This document shows, piece by piece, positions 43,271 through 51,622 of a stretch of DNA of 64,000 nucleotides. Where the stretch lies: NCBI GenBank assembly GCA_946187935.1, contig CAMHSJ010000004.1, forward strand, positions 47,537 through 111,536. The letters are read 5' to 3'. Within the stretch, counting starts at the first letter, position 1. Every line of letters begins with the position of its first letter. The stretch comes from an uncultured Clostridia bacterium. Lineage in GTDB: Bacteria > Bacillota > Clostridia > Saccharofermentanales > Saccharofermentanaceae. The position numbers and the translations under genes are program-made. A model generated the notes under the pieces. It was not told the DNA's origin. It worked only from the letters and a program-made list of their open reading frames with translations, and did not search any database.

Positions 43271-43663
43271 ATGGAATTCTTTATGCCTATGCGTATCCCT
43301 ACCGCTACAGCTCAGGAGAAGAAGATTAACACCAAGACGGGAACTATATTTCCGGATGCAACAGTTAAGGCAGCCAAGGAAAAGTATCTGGCACATCTGG
43401 ACAGGTTTAAACCGGATATTCCTTTGGAGGCTCCGATACAGCTCATGGTTATTTGGTACTTTCATTCCGATAAACACTCAGACAGGTCTTATAAAACTAC
43501 TAAACCCGACACCGATAACATGATCAAGCTACTGAAGGATTGTATGACCAAGAAGGGATTCTGGAAGGATGATGCGCATGTCGCATATGAGATCACAGGC
43601 AAGTATTGGACTATGGGTACGGAAGGAATATACATCAAAGCGATAGGAGGATACGATCAATGA
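43271..43663 (+). CDS. RusA-family Holliday junction resolvase
   Basis: A 130-residue endonuclease that cuts four-way DNA junctions. The family motif KPDTDNMIKLLKDCM (near residue 79) contains the catalytic Asp pair, followed by the third Asp in FWKDDAHV near 97. The ATG of MEFFMPMRIP follows GGAGG by 5 bases. Its TGA overlaps the start of the next gene. The junction-cleaving role fits the recombination genes upstream. Confidence 0.88.
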   Translation: MEFFMPMRIPTATAQEKKINTKTGTIFPDATVKAAKEKYLAHLDRFKPDIPLEAPIQLMVIWYFHSDKHSDRSYKTTKPDTDNMIKLLKDCMTKKGFWKDDAHVAYEITGKYWTMGTEGIYIKAIGGYDQ

Positions 43664-43986
43664 AGATAATTGCATGCAGAGTAGGGCAGAAGGCTGTATA
43701 TGATGATGTGTACAATCATCTCTATCATCTCCAGAGATTTGTAGGTGGGTATATTGAGACAATATCTTCTCCTACCGGGTTCGTTATCGTATGTGACGAG
43801 GAAGGACAGCTTAAGAACCTTCCCGACAATCCTACTGTTGATCCGATTACTGCCGCGATGTGGAGATGGCCTGTAGTAATTAAGGGCAATTACTTGATCT
43901 GTGGTCAAAAGGGTGATGAGCTGACTGATATCCCGAACGATCAACTTACTAATGCGCTTATCGATATTCTTAACGAGGTGAGATAA
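43660..43986 (+). CDS. DUF3846-like phage protein
   Basis: A 108-residue protein beginning MKIIACRVGQ. The FVGGYIETI and VIVCDEEGQLKNLPDN segments match DUF3846, a family common in Firmicute mobile elements and of unknown function. AGGAGG lies 7 bases before the ATG, which overlaps the RusA stop. Confidence 0.7.
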   Translation: MKIIACRVGQKAVYDDVYNHLYHLQRFVGGYIETISSPTGFVIVCDEEGQLKNLPDNPTVDPITAAMWRWPVVIKGNYLICGQKGDELTDIPNDQLTNALIDILNEVR

Positions 43987-43990
43987 GAAA

Positions 43991-44446
43991 ATGACAAATA
44001 GACAATATGCTGCTAAGAAGTGGCTCAACCGTATGTATGGGGTGGCAAATCATATTGAAAGTTTACGGCGCAAACAAGAAGAGGTATTGTCATCGCTCTC
44101 CGGCATAGGTAAGTACGAGGAGCACATACCCGGTTCAGATCCCAATTTGACCGAGAGCAAGCAAATCAGATATTCCGAGATCAGTGCGGAGATAGAGAAG
44201 CAGCTGCATAAGCTCCATAAGGAAGACTTACGAACGCTGGAGGTGATCGAACATCTGGATGACGAGGAACAAAAAGCGGTCCTGATTGACCGGTACCTGA
44301 ACAGGCTGCCGTGGAATTTGATCATAAGCAGCCACAATTATGCGGAACGTCAGGTGTATAGATATCACGATAAAGCTTTAGAGAAAATCTGGCCACTAAT
44401 TCCCAGAAATGAAATATACGAATCAATGGAGGAAAAAAGAGAATGA
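43991..44446 (+). CDS. DUF1492-like late transcription regulator
   Basis: A 151-residue helical protein. The C-terminal part has a sigma-region-4-like helix-turn-helix (about 105-138: LIDRYLNRLPWNLIISSHNYAERQVYRY-HDKAL pattern), and the N-terminal part is a coiled coil. This fits DUF1492/ArpU-type phage proteins that switch on late genes. It is the last sizeable gene before the early-operon terminator and the terminase genes, which supports that role. Confidence 0.7.
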   Translation: MTNRQYAAKKWLNRMYGVANHIESLRRKQEEVLSSLSGIGKYEEHIPGSDPNLTESKQIRYSEISAEIEKQLHKLHKEDLRTLEVIEHLDDEEQKAVLIDRYLNRLPWNLIISSHNYAERQVYRYHDKALEKIWPLIPRNEIYESMEEKRE

Positions 44447-44538
44447 TGAATATAAACATGACTGTCGTGATTGTAACGGCAATAATTTGTTTGACTTTGG
44501 TTATGCTTAGCAGATCAACGCCTAGAAGAAAAGATTGA
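44443..44538 (+). CDS. 31-residue membrane peptide
   Basis: An open frame overlapping the previous stop (GAATGATG). It encodes one membrane helix (TVVIVTAIICLTLVML) and a basic tail (SRSTPRRKD). GGAGG lies 9 bases upstream of the first ATG. It could be a small phage membrane protein; evidence is limited to the ribosome site and hydrophobicity. Confidence 0.4.
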   Translation: MMNINMTVVIVTAIICLTLVMLSRSTPRRKD

Positions 44539-44657
44539 CTATTATGAAAACTCAAAAGATGGCAGTAAATGACAGTCGATTCCATGATATTATGTTATCA
44601 GGAAATCAGCGCAGCATACTCGGGACTTGATTTTCCTTTCTTTTGAGATGAGATGGA

Positions 44658-44686
44658 AGACAGATCGCTTCGGCGGTCTGTTTTTC
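44658..44686 (+). terminator. Terminator at the end of the early operon
   Basis: AGACAGATCGC pairs with GCGGTCTGTTT across a TTCG tetraloop (11 pairs including G-U), followed by TTTTTCTTT. It separates the early region from the late operon. Confidence 0.85.
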
Positions 44687-44699
44687 TTTGGAGGAATAT

Positions 44700-45095
44700 A
44701 TGAACGATGAAGCACTGTATGTAACACGTGATGATGAATATGGAAATGTAGGTTCCGCCATCATCCAAGATAAGAGACCCGACATACTCGCGGCGGGAAT
44801 CGCAGTCGGGTTTGTAGGTTCGAATAAAGAGAAGGTTGTATCACGGAATCATGTGGTCTTTGGAGAGTGTAAGAAGGTCGATGAGATCTATAAGCTCTAT
44901 TGCCCTTATGATTTCCTGATAATCATTTATGAAGCCAATTGCACCGGATTCACTGAGGAACAAATGAAAACACTGATCTGGCACGAGCTTAATCACATTG
45001 GAATCGATGATAAGGGAAAGGCCTATAAGAGAACTCACGATGTGGAAGAGTTTGATGACATTATCAGGGAATACGGGATGCACTGGAACAGGTAA
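44700..45095 (+). CDS. Putative phage metallopeptidase (HELNH)
   Basis: A 131-residue protein with a zincin motif HELNHIG (H-E-x-x-H) near residue 96, flanked by an MKTLIWHEL helix and a downstream HDVEEFDD segment that could supply a third ligand. It resembles the small putative metallopeptidases found near phage terminase genes. Targets are unknown. TGGAGG lies 7 bases before the ATG. Confidence 0.7.
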   Translation: MNDEALYVTRDDEYGNVGSAIIQDKRPDILAAGIAVGFVGSNKEKVVSRNHVVFGECKKVDEIYKLYCPYDFLIIIYEANCTGFTEEQMKTLIWHELNHIGIDDKGKAYKRTHDVEEFDDIIREYGMHWNR

Positions 45096-45109
45096 AGGAG
45101 TGATCCTGT

Positions 45110-45631
45110 ATGGCGAAAGGCAAATTTCAAAAGTGGCTGACGCCTGAAGGACTCATTAAGATTCGGGGATGGGCACGAGACGGCCTTACTGACGAGGAAA
45201 TAGCCCGTAAGATAGGCGTCAATCGAGCAACTTTATATGACTGGCAACGGAAGTATCCCGACATTTCCGACGCCATAAAAAGCAATAAAGAAGTTGCTGA
45301 TCGGGAGGTAGAGCAAGCACTCTTCCGTAAAGCAACGGGATATCAGGCAAAAGAGGTAACAAGGGAACGCAGGTTCAATCCGGTAACGCACACTTATGAA
45401 CTTGTGGTTACAAAGGAGACCGAGAAGCACGTTGCTCCGGACACTGCCGCACAGATCTTCTGGCTCAAGAACAGGAAGCCGGATATCTGGCGTGATAAGA
45501 GAGAAGTGGAGACGGGAGCCCCGGCTACAGCCTTTGAGCAGGTGAGTGATGTAACAAGTCAGATCCTGCAAGCAAGCGAGAACAGACAGCTTGATGATTA
45601 CCTGAAGGGAAATGAAGAACAGGATGAGTAA
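45110..45631 (+). CDS. terS: Terminase small subunit
   Basis: A 173-residue DNA-packaging protein. An N-terminal helix-turn-helix (about 24-45: GLTDEEIARKIGVNRATLYDW) binds the packaging site. A helical oligomerisation region follows, with the family segment APDTAAQIFWLKNRKPDIWRDK near 115. Its 3' end overlaps the large-subunit gene by 8 bases. AAGGAG precedes the ATG. Confidence 0.88.
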   Translation: MAKGKFQKWLTPEGLIKIRGWARDGLTDEEIARKIGVNRATLYDWQRKYPDISDAIKSNKEVADREVEQALFRKATGYQAKEVTRERRFNPVTHTYELVVTKETEKHVAPDTAAQIFWLKNRKPDIWRDKREVETGAPATAFEQVSDVTSQILQASENRQLDDYLKGNEEQDE

Positions 45632-46973
45632 GTACGCACCGTTTACAAAGAAGCAGGCAGCTTATATCAGACGGAGCGGATCTTGCTGGCTGAACGTGGC
45701 AGAGGGCGGCAAGCGTGCCGGGAAGAACGTGATCAACATTATCGCCTTTGCTATGAACATCGAGATCACGACCGACAAGATACATCTCGCAGCAGGCGTT
45801 ACACACGGTACTGCCAGAATGAACATAATAGACTCGAACGGGTTCGGGCTTAAGCATTACTTCAAGGGACGATGCCGGGAAGGTAAATATGAGGGACTGG
45901 ATGCTTTATTCATAATGACGGCCAAAGGAGAAAAGATCGTTCTTATAGCAGGCGGACAAAAGATAAACGATGCGGCACGGATCAAGGGATTCTCTCTCGG
46001 GTGTGTGTACATCACTGAGGCTAATGAGTGTCATAAGACATTCATAAAGGAATGCTTTGATCGTACGACTGCTGCGGAAAGGCGCCGTGTGTTCATGGAT
46101 TTGAACCCAAAGCCCCCCAGACACTGGTTCTACCAGGAAATCGAATCGGTTCATAAGGCGAATCAGTCAAAGGACCCGAAGTACGGTTATAACTATCAGC
46201 ATTTCACGATTGCGGATAATCTCTCGATATCGGATGAAAGGCTGAGGCAGATCATCAAGACCTACGATCAGAAGAGTCAGTGGTTTAAGGCGGATATCTT
46301 GGGTAAGCGTACAACCGCTTCAGGAATCATTTACACAGGGTTCACGAAGGCGGTGGAGATTGACCTTAAGGATATCGTCGAGAAGCTTCCAGACGGCGCC
46401 TATGACCGTAAGATTCCGTTTATCGACTTCTCTGTAGGTGTCGATGTCGGTGGTACGGATGCGACTGTGGCCACATTGAACGGATTCACATCCGGTTATG
46501 GTCAGGTTATAGCAATAGATGGTTACTACCATAAACAGGGAATCGAAAGCGGTATGGACCATGCACAGTATGCTGCCGCGATCGCTGCATTCATACTGAA
46601 ATGGACAAAGGTGTATCCGAAGCTCAAGTCATGTAACGTGTTCTGCGAGTCTGCTGACAAGCTCTTCAGACAGGCGCTAAGGAATGCATTGGATAAGGTC
46701 GGACTTCAAAGCATGACGATAGTACCGTCGTATAAGAAAGACGGAATAGTCGACAGGATCCATCTGCAGGAAATTCTGATCAACCAAGGAAGAAAGAGAA
46801 TCGCATCTCACATGCGACAGTGGCTCGATGCATATGAGCAGGCATGCTGGGACGAGAAGGAGTATCTGGAAAAGGACTGGGTCAGAGTAGACGACGGAAG
46901 CTATCCTGTCGACTGTCTGGACTCTGACGAATATTCAATACAGCCGTTTAAGCCCTTGTTGCTGACGGCATAA
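45624..46973 (+). CDS. terL: Terminase large subunit
   Basis: A 449-residue packaging motor of the PBSX/Terminase_3-like group. The N-terminal ATPase has EGGKRAGKN as Walker A (near residue 26), Walker B-like GCVYITEANE near 125, and the coupling motif DLNPKPP near 155. The C-terminal nuclease has VGVDVGGTDAT and CESADKLFRQ. The Walker A ends in Asn where Ser or Thr is usual, which is unusual. I start at the ATG inside GATGAGTAA of the small-subunit end; an ATG 12 bases upstream is also possible. Confidence 0.88.
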   Translation: MSKYAPFTKKQAAYIRRSGSCWLNVAEGGKRAGKNVINIIAFAMNIEITTDKIHLAAGVTHGTARMNIIDSNGFGLKHYFKGRCREGKYEGLDALFIMTAKGEKIVLIAGGQKINDAARIKGFSLGCVYITEANECHKTFIKECFDRTTAAERRRVFMDLNPKPPRHWFYQEIESVHKANQSKDPKYGYNYQHFTIADNLSISDERLRQIIKTYDQKSQWFKADILGKRTTASGIIYTGFTKAVEIDLKDIVEKLPDGAYDRKIPFIDFSVGVDVGGTDATVATLNGFTSGYGQVIAIDGYYHKQGIESGMDHAQYAAAIAAFILKWTKVYPKLKSCNVFCESADKLFRQALRNALDKVGLQSMTIVPSYKKDGIVDRIHLQEILINQGRKRIASHMRQWLDAYEQACWDEKEYLEKDWVRVDDGSYPVDCLDSDEYSIQPFKPLLLTA

Positions 46974-46983
46974 GGAGGAAAGA

Positions 46984-48468
46984 ATGGGAGCAGTTAAGGA
47001 TCTGATCAAGAGATGGCTTGAGATAGTTCCTGCCGAAGATCAGAAGATCATGATCGATGCAGATATGACGCATCAGGGTTCCTGCTTTGAGTACCGGCTC
47101 TGGTACAGGGGCAGTGCATCAGAGCTCGAGCAGTTCTATAAGAGCATTACAACTGTTCATGATGATTCCATAAGATCAAGATTCTGGGCAGCTGTACCGA
47201 CGACAGGAAATAAGCTGCGCAAGATACACAGCGGTCTCCCGGGGCTTATGGTAGATACGATCACTTCGATTGTTATCAGCGATCTGAACGGTATTGAGGT
47301 AACGGATCCCAATGCTTTGGATGATACATGGCAGAGCATTGCCGAGGACAATAAGTTCGAGGATACATTGGCACAAGCGATCAGTGATGCACTGATAGAA
47401 GGTGACGGTGCTTGGAAGATCTCGTTCGATAAGAACATTTCAGAGTATCCGATCATTGAGTTCTACCCGGCTTCGCGTGTCCGGTTCGAGAAAGAGCGCG
47501 GACGCTTTAAGAAGATCATATTCACGACCAGGTATTATGTTGAAGCAACACATAAGGCTTTCTTCCTGGAAGAGCACTACAGCAAGGGGAGCATAGAGTA
47601 TAAGCTCTACGATGAACTCGGAAACGAGGTCAGTCTGGGAAATGTTCCGGAATTAAAGGATTTACAGACGATCACTTGGGATGGCGATTTCGTTATGGCG
47701 ATCCCAATGATGTTCTACAAGTCAGCTAAGTTCCAAGGCAGGGGTCGCTCCATCTTCGACAGGAAGACGGACTGCTTCGATGCGTATGACGAGGCTATAT
47801 CGCAGTGGCAGGATGCTCTAAGGCTTGGCAGGGTCAAGACTTACATACCTGAGACAATGGTTCCCAGAAACCCGGAGACGGGCGAAGTAATAAAGCCGAA
47901 TGCTTTTGACAACCAGTACATTGCCCTTAAGGGTAGCATGGGAGAGGACGCGAAGGATAAGATCGTTGTTGACGCTCCTACTATCAATTACGAGGGCCTT
48001 CTTCAGACTTACATCAATACTCTTGACATGTGTCTGCAGGGAATACTCAGCCCGAGCACTCTCGGTATCGATGTAAAGAAACTCGATAATGCTGAAGCAC
48101 AGCGTGAGAAAGAAAAAGTCACACTCTACACGCGAAATAAAATTATCAAGGTTCTCAATGATGTGATACCTGAGCTTGTGAAGAATGCACTTGCAGTGTA
48201 TTCGGCTCTGTATGATATGGCGATCGAGAAAACTGAAGCAGTCGTAACATTCGGTGAATATGCAAATCCTTCGTTCGAAGCTCAGGTCGAGACCTTGGGC
48301 AAGGCTGCATCTTCGAACCTCATGAGCACTGAGACACAGGTTGACGAGCTCTGGGGCGATACCAAGGACGATGAGTGGAAGGAAAAGGAAGTTGCTAGGA
48401 TCAAGGCTGAGAAGGGAATAACAGAAGGCGGTAATGAGCCGCCTGTCCCTGGCGAGTTCACTGCTTAA
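46984..48468 (+). CDS. Portal protein (SPP1-gp6-like)
   Basis: A 494-residue protein that forms the dodecameric portal through which DNA enters and leaves the head. The pattern includes LPGLMVDTITSIVISDLNGI, a central stem/clip region, and the family end GEYANPSFEAQVETLGKA. It lies immediately after the terminase, the standard place, with AGGAGG before the ATG. Confidence 0.85.
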   Translation: MGAVKDLIKRWLEIVPAEDQKIMIDADMTHQGSCFEYRLWYRGSASELEQFYKSITTVHDDSIRSRFWAAVPTTGNKLRKIHSGLPGLMVDTITSIVISDLNGIEVTDPNALDDTWQSIAEDNKFEDTLAQAISDALIEGDGAWKISFDKNISEYPIIEFYPASRVRFEKERGRFKKIIFTTRYYVEATHKAFFLEEHYSKGSIEYKLYDELGNEVSLGNVPELKDLQTITWDGDFVMAIPMMFYKSAKFQGRGRSIFDRKTDCFDAYDEAISQWQDALRLGRVKTYIPETMVPRNPETGEVIKPNAFDNQYIALKGSMGEDAKDKIVVDAPTINYEGLLQTYINTLDMCLQGILSPSTLGIDVKKLDNAEAQREKEKVTLYTRNKIIKVLNDVIPELVKNALAVYSALYDMAIEKTEAVVTFGEYANPSFEAQVETLGKAASSNLMSTETQVDELWGDTKDDEWKEKEVARIKAEKGITEGGNEPPVPGEFTA

Positions 48469-48487
48469 CCAATAACGGGAGGTACCA

Positions 48488-50023
48488 ATGACACCGGAAG
48501 ATATCGGCGACATCTTCCAGGAGTTGGAGGATATCTTGTTTGCCATGGCCATCAGAAACATGGATGCACATAGAGCCTGGGAAAAACAAGAAGGCTTTAA
48601 GTGGACGCAGTGGCAGGCAGAACAGATCAAAGGTCTTCGCGAATACCGCAAGAAGGTCAATATCATTACCAATAGCGGGTTCGATACGGCAAAGAAGGCA
48701 ATTAAGGAGTTCCTTCAGGAAGCATACGACGGAAGCGTCATCGATGCTGCAGGTCTGGCCGTCAAGGCAGGTAAGGGCAGCATCAGTCCTGCTTTCTTCG
48801 GCGTCAACTCGCAGAAGATGGACATTCTTCTCGAAGAAGCTGTCAAGGACATCGATACCAAGCGTTATGCAGTCGTCAACAGGATGAATTCCGGCTACAT
48901 GGACTTCTTGCGCAAGGCTGATATCTTCGCACAGAGCGGCTCGATGACGATACCGCAGGCTCTTGATCATGCTATGAAGGACTTCCTCTCTGCAGGTCTT
49001 AATTGTGTCGAATACAGTAATGGCAACCGTGTGAACATCGCTTCATACGCTGAGATGGCTTTGAGGACAAGTTCATCAGAGGTTACGAGGCAGGCTAATG
49101 GTGATGTTCGGAACGCACTGGATGAATACCTGGTCGTATCAAACGTGATCGGAATGACATGTCCTTACTGCCAGAAGTGGCAGGGCAAGGTCCTAATCGA
49201 TGATGTTTATTCAGACGGGAAGCCTGACGGTAAACATAAGCTGGTGTCTGAAGCTAAGGCGGATCACTTCCTGCACCCGAATTGCAGGCACCAGCTGTTC
49301 ATGTACATTGAAGGCGTGACTGAGGTTGCTGAACTCCCGAACGATGTCGAGACCAAGGAGCACTACCAAGCAGAACAGAAGCAAAGATACTACGAGCGTG
49401 AGATCAGGAAGTACAAGCGGCTCCGTGACGGAGCTGTGGATCCTGCTGACCGTCAGAAATATGACGCGAAAGTCAAGGAGTGGAATCAAAGACTCAATAA
49501 TCATCTGGCTGAGCACGACTACCTGAGGAAGAATCCGAAGAGGTTGACACCGGGATTTACAGGGAATGGGAAGCCTAAATCGAGTTCGTTTAATACTTAT
49601 TCTGATCCAATCCGTGAAAAACTAGGTAGCGCCTATGATTCTCATCCCAAAGAATTGGCTGAATTAAAGAAACGGATGACAGACATGGGTGTCAAAATAA
49701 GAGAAGAGGGTACAGATATGAAGTATGGCCCTAATCCTTCCGGTGGAGGACCTGGAGTCCTTAGTATAGATTCAAGTGCTAGTTACAGTGCATGGTTACA
49801 TGAGTTTCAGCATGTTTTGGATGATCAAGCTTCTGGGTGGAGAGGGTTTGAAATTCTATTTACAGATGTAAAGACTGCTGTTGAATGGGAGGATAGAGCA
49901 TATGATGTTGAAATTGAATTTGCGCGCTCGCAGGGGTATAATAAAATTGTAAAACAACTTGAATGGTTAAAGAGTGAGAGACGGAGGGAATTATATGGTA
50001 AGCCACCAAGACATAATGGATAA
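48488..50023 (+). CDS. MuF-type minor head protein with C-terminal zincin toxin-like domain
   Basis: A 511-residue protein. Residues 1 to about 350 match phage minor capsid/head morphogenesis proteins (SPP1 gp7/MuF-like), with GMTCPYCQKWQGKV near 222 and the HPNCRHQ motif near 260. A charged helix follows. From about residue 360 (near 49570) the sequence changes: more A+T-rich, ending in a domain with HEFQH (His438, Glu439, His442) and an acidic segment WEDRAYDVEIEF (about 467-478) that could give the third zinc ligand. This is a zincin-like metallopeptidase domain. MuF proteins with exchangeable C-terminal toxins are known in temperate Firmicute phages. The next gene overlaps by 29 bases and could be its immunity partner. 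Confidence 0.8.
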   Translation: MTPEDIGDIFQELEDILFAMAIRNMDAHRAWEKQEGFKWTQWQAEQIKGLREYRKKVNIITNSGFDTAKKAIKEFLQEAYDGSVIDAAGLAVKAGKGSISPAFFGVNSQKMDILLEEAVKDIDTKRYAVVNRMNSGYMDFLRKADIFAQSGSMTIPQALDHAMKDFLSAGLNCVEYSNGNRVNIASYAEMALRTSSSEVTRQANGDVRNALDEYLVVSNVIGMTCPYCQKWQGKVLIDDVYSDGKPDGKHKLVSEAKADHFLHPNCRHQLFMYIEGVTEVAELPNDVETKEHYQAEQKQRYYEREIRKYKRLRDGAVDPADRQKYDAKVKEWNQRLNNHLAEHDYLRKNPKRLTPGFTGNGKPKSSSFNTYSDPIREKLGSAYDSHPKELAELKKRMTDMGVKIREEGTDMKYGPNPSGGGPGVLSIDSSASYSAWLHEFQHVLDDQASGWRGFEILFTDVKTAVEWEDRAYDVEIEFARSQGYNKIVKQLEWLKSERRRELYGKPPRHNG

Positions 50024-50300
50024 GCTTATTCATTCCGGAGCATCGTTTCGTGCAAACGGCATATTTGAATGCGTAAAATATCATGTGATTTCTTTTGATA
50101 TTGTTGAACAGTTGAAAAAACTAAAGGATGATCAAGTCATGGTAATTGGATGGACTGTCTCTCAGTGCGCAATTGCGGCACTGGATGTGCTTAAAGTAGA
50201 AAAATATTCTGGGGAAGACCCCCATGTATTGAGTTTGATAGATGGGTTTAAATCCCTCGGTGATAGATCCGCTGAACTCAAAAGCATCGTCTACCAGTAA
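49995..50300 (+). CDS. Candidate immunity protein for the MuF toxin domain
   Basis: A 101-residue soluble, mixed alpha/beta protein with no signal or recognised domain. Its ATG lies inside the last codons of the MuF-toxin gene, with GGAGGGA upstream, so the two are translationally coupled. It shares the low G+C of the toxin domain, unlike the head genes on both sides, and a strong terminator follows. Size, coupling and position all match immunity genes of polymorphic toxins; the role is inferred. Confidence 0.5.
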   Translation: MVSHQDIMDKLIHSGASFRANGIFECVKYHVISFDIVEQLKKLKDDQVMVIGWTVSQCAIAALDVLKVEKYSGEDPHVLSLIDGFKSLGDRSAELKSIVYQ

Positions 50301-50323
50301 CTGATCAGACAACATAATCAACC

Positions 50324-50362
50324 AAAGAGGTTCGGTATCAAAGTGATACCTGACCTCTTTTT
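50324..50362. terminator. Strong terminator after the toxin/immunity pair
   Basis: AAAGAGGT pairs with ACCTCTTT and GGTATCA with TGATACC inside it, around a 3-base loop, followed by TTTTTC. The A-run on the left arm also makes it work leftward. Confidence 0.85.
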
Positions 50363-50375
50363 CATTGGAGGAAAC

Positions 50376-50570
50376 ATGGAAAAAAACATAATAGTATGTG
50401 TAGGCGGAGACCAGATAAAGTCAATTCCTGTTACTGTCAAAGTTGATAAATCAGAACTTGATGAAACAATTGACAAAGCAAATAAACTGGTTGAGATACT
50501 TAATGAAGCCAGCTCATTGGTAAACGAACTGGCTTCCAAGGATGTAAAGCTAAAAGTTTATGTGGAATGA
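50376..50570 (+). CDS. 64-residue head-region protein
   Basis: A small protein with a beta-like N-terminus (KNIIVCVGGDQIKSIPV) and a C-terminal amphipathic helix (ETIDKANKLVEILNEASSLVNEL). TTGGAGG lies 5 bases before the ATG. I do not recognise it. Its last 21 bases overlap the convergent zinc-ribbon gene. Confidence 0.6.
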   Translation: MEKNIIVCVGGDQIKSIPVTVKVDKSELDETIDKANKLVEILNEASSLVNELASKDVKLKVYVE

Positions 50571-50735
50571 TTGATTGCAATGTGGGCATTGAAATGATTC
50601 GCCTTTTGTTTTGAACTTAGTTTGACACTTTGGACATTCAATTTCTACGCCCTGAGTCTTGACAGCTTCGATAGCCGCATTTGTGATCAGCTGATCAAAG
50701 TTGTCTGGGAACTCGATCTTTACATTAGATTTCAT
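50550..50735 (-). CDS. Zinc-ribbon protein, antiparallel to the late operon
   Basis: A 61-residue protein whose second half holds a zinc ribbon (ECPKCQTKF and FQCPHCNQSF, two C-x-x-C pairs). The first half (KIEFPDNFDQLITNAAIEAV) is helical. An AAAGGAG site lies 9 bases upstream of the ATG, and an extended -10 (TGCTATATT) lies near 50780-50788 on the same strand. It is the only minus-strand gene inside the late operon, so it may be expressed in the lysogen. Confidence 0.65.
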   Translation of the reverse strand: MKSNVKIEFPDNFDQLITNAAIEAVKTQGVEIECPKCQTKFKTKGESFQCPHCNQSFHINF

Positions 50736-50796
50736 AACAAGTTGCTCCTTTCATATTACTCGGTTGGTGGCCTGTAATATGAATATAGCATAAACC

Positions 50797-50857
50797 TGAG
50801 GGCGAGTATGAGCCCTCAAACACGGGACCAAAGAGCCTAAAGCTCGGAGGTCCTTTT
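50797..50857 (+). terminator. Tandem hairpins before the scaffold gene
   Basis: TGAGGGC/GCCCTCA (50797-50818) is followed by GGACC-GAGC/GCTC-GGTCC (50825-50853), with TTTTCTT after the second. The second looks like an intrinsic terminator. The gap 50736-50923 otherwise holds only a ribosome binding site. Confidence 0.55.
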
Positions 50858-50923
50858 CTTATGCCGGACATCCGGGTAACAGGATGGAATACAGCCGACG
50901 GGCAATAAACGGGAGGAATACTC

Positions 50924-51601
50924 ATGAAGGAATTTAATCTTCAGCTGTTTGCAGAATCCGGCGCCGCGAATTCGGGTGCCGAGAACAATGGGAACGGTAC
51001 AAACCCTAACGCCGAGGGCAACGGTGGAACAGACGGTGCTGCTGCCGGTTCAAAGCAGACATACACTCAGGAAGACCTTGACAAGATCGTGACGGAAAGA
51101 ACAGGCAGAGCCGAGAAGGCCGCACTTAAGTCTTTCTTTCAGCAGCAGGGACTTACTGAGGAAGAAGCGAATGCCGCCATAGCCGACTACAAGAAGGCTA
51201 AGGAAGAGAAGGCGGAAGCTTCTAAGAACGATGCCAAGGCACAGGCTGACCGTGCAGATGCAGCGGAGAAGTCCGCTCAGGAAGCGATCGCGAAGGCGAA
51301 CGCAGTCCTGATCAAGGCGAATGCACAGATCCAGGCTGCCAATCTTGGTGTCAAGAGTAACAAGCTGGATTACGTGGTCAAGATGGCAGAGCTTTCCAAG
51401 ATCACCATCGATGATGACGGTAATCCGGATGAGGCGGCAATCAAAGCAGCCGTCGAACAGGTCCTTAAGGATGTTCCGGAACTGAAGACAACGAAGGATT
51501 CTTCGGGATTCCAGATCGGAGCTGACGGGAATAAGGACAAGGGTGGAGATAACGATGACGCGATAAGACGCGCCTTCGGGCTTCCTCCCAACAAGAAATA
51601 A
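50924..51601 (+). CDS. Capsid scaffolding protein
   Basis: A 225-residue protein starting MKEFNLQLFAE, typical of phage scaffolds of this type. A Gly/Asn-rich N-terminus is followed by a long Ala/Lys/Glu coiled coil (about 60-145) and a C-terminal end rich in Asp and Lys (AFGLPPNKK) that would bind the coat protein. It lies directly before the major capsid gene, with GGGAGG before the ATG. Confidence 0.82.
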   Translation: MKEFNLQLFAESGAANSGAENNGNGTNPNAEGNGGTDGAAAGSKQTYTQEDLDKIVTERTGRAEKAALKSFFQQQGLTEEEANAAIADYKKAKEEKAEASKNDAKAQADRADAAEKSAQEAIAKANAVLIKANAQIQAANLGVKSNKLDYVVKMAELSKITIDDDGNPDEAAIKAAVEQVLKDVPELKTTKDSSGFQIGADGNKDKGGDNDDAIRRAFGLPPNKK

Positions 51602-51622
51602 GCCATAAGGAGGAAAAAAGAT

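Noticed and set aside
44544..44630. A 28-codon frame between the membrane peptide and the early terminator
   Set aside because: No ribosome binding site and no recognisable composition; it is probably chance.
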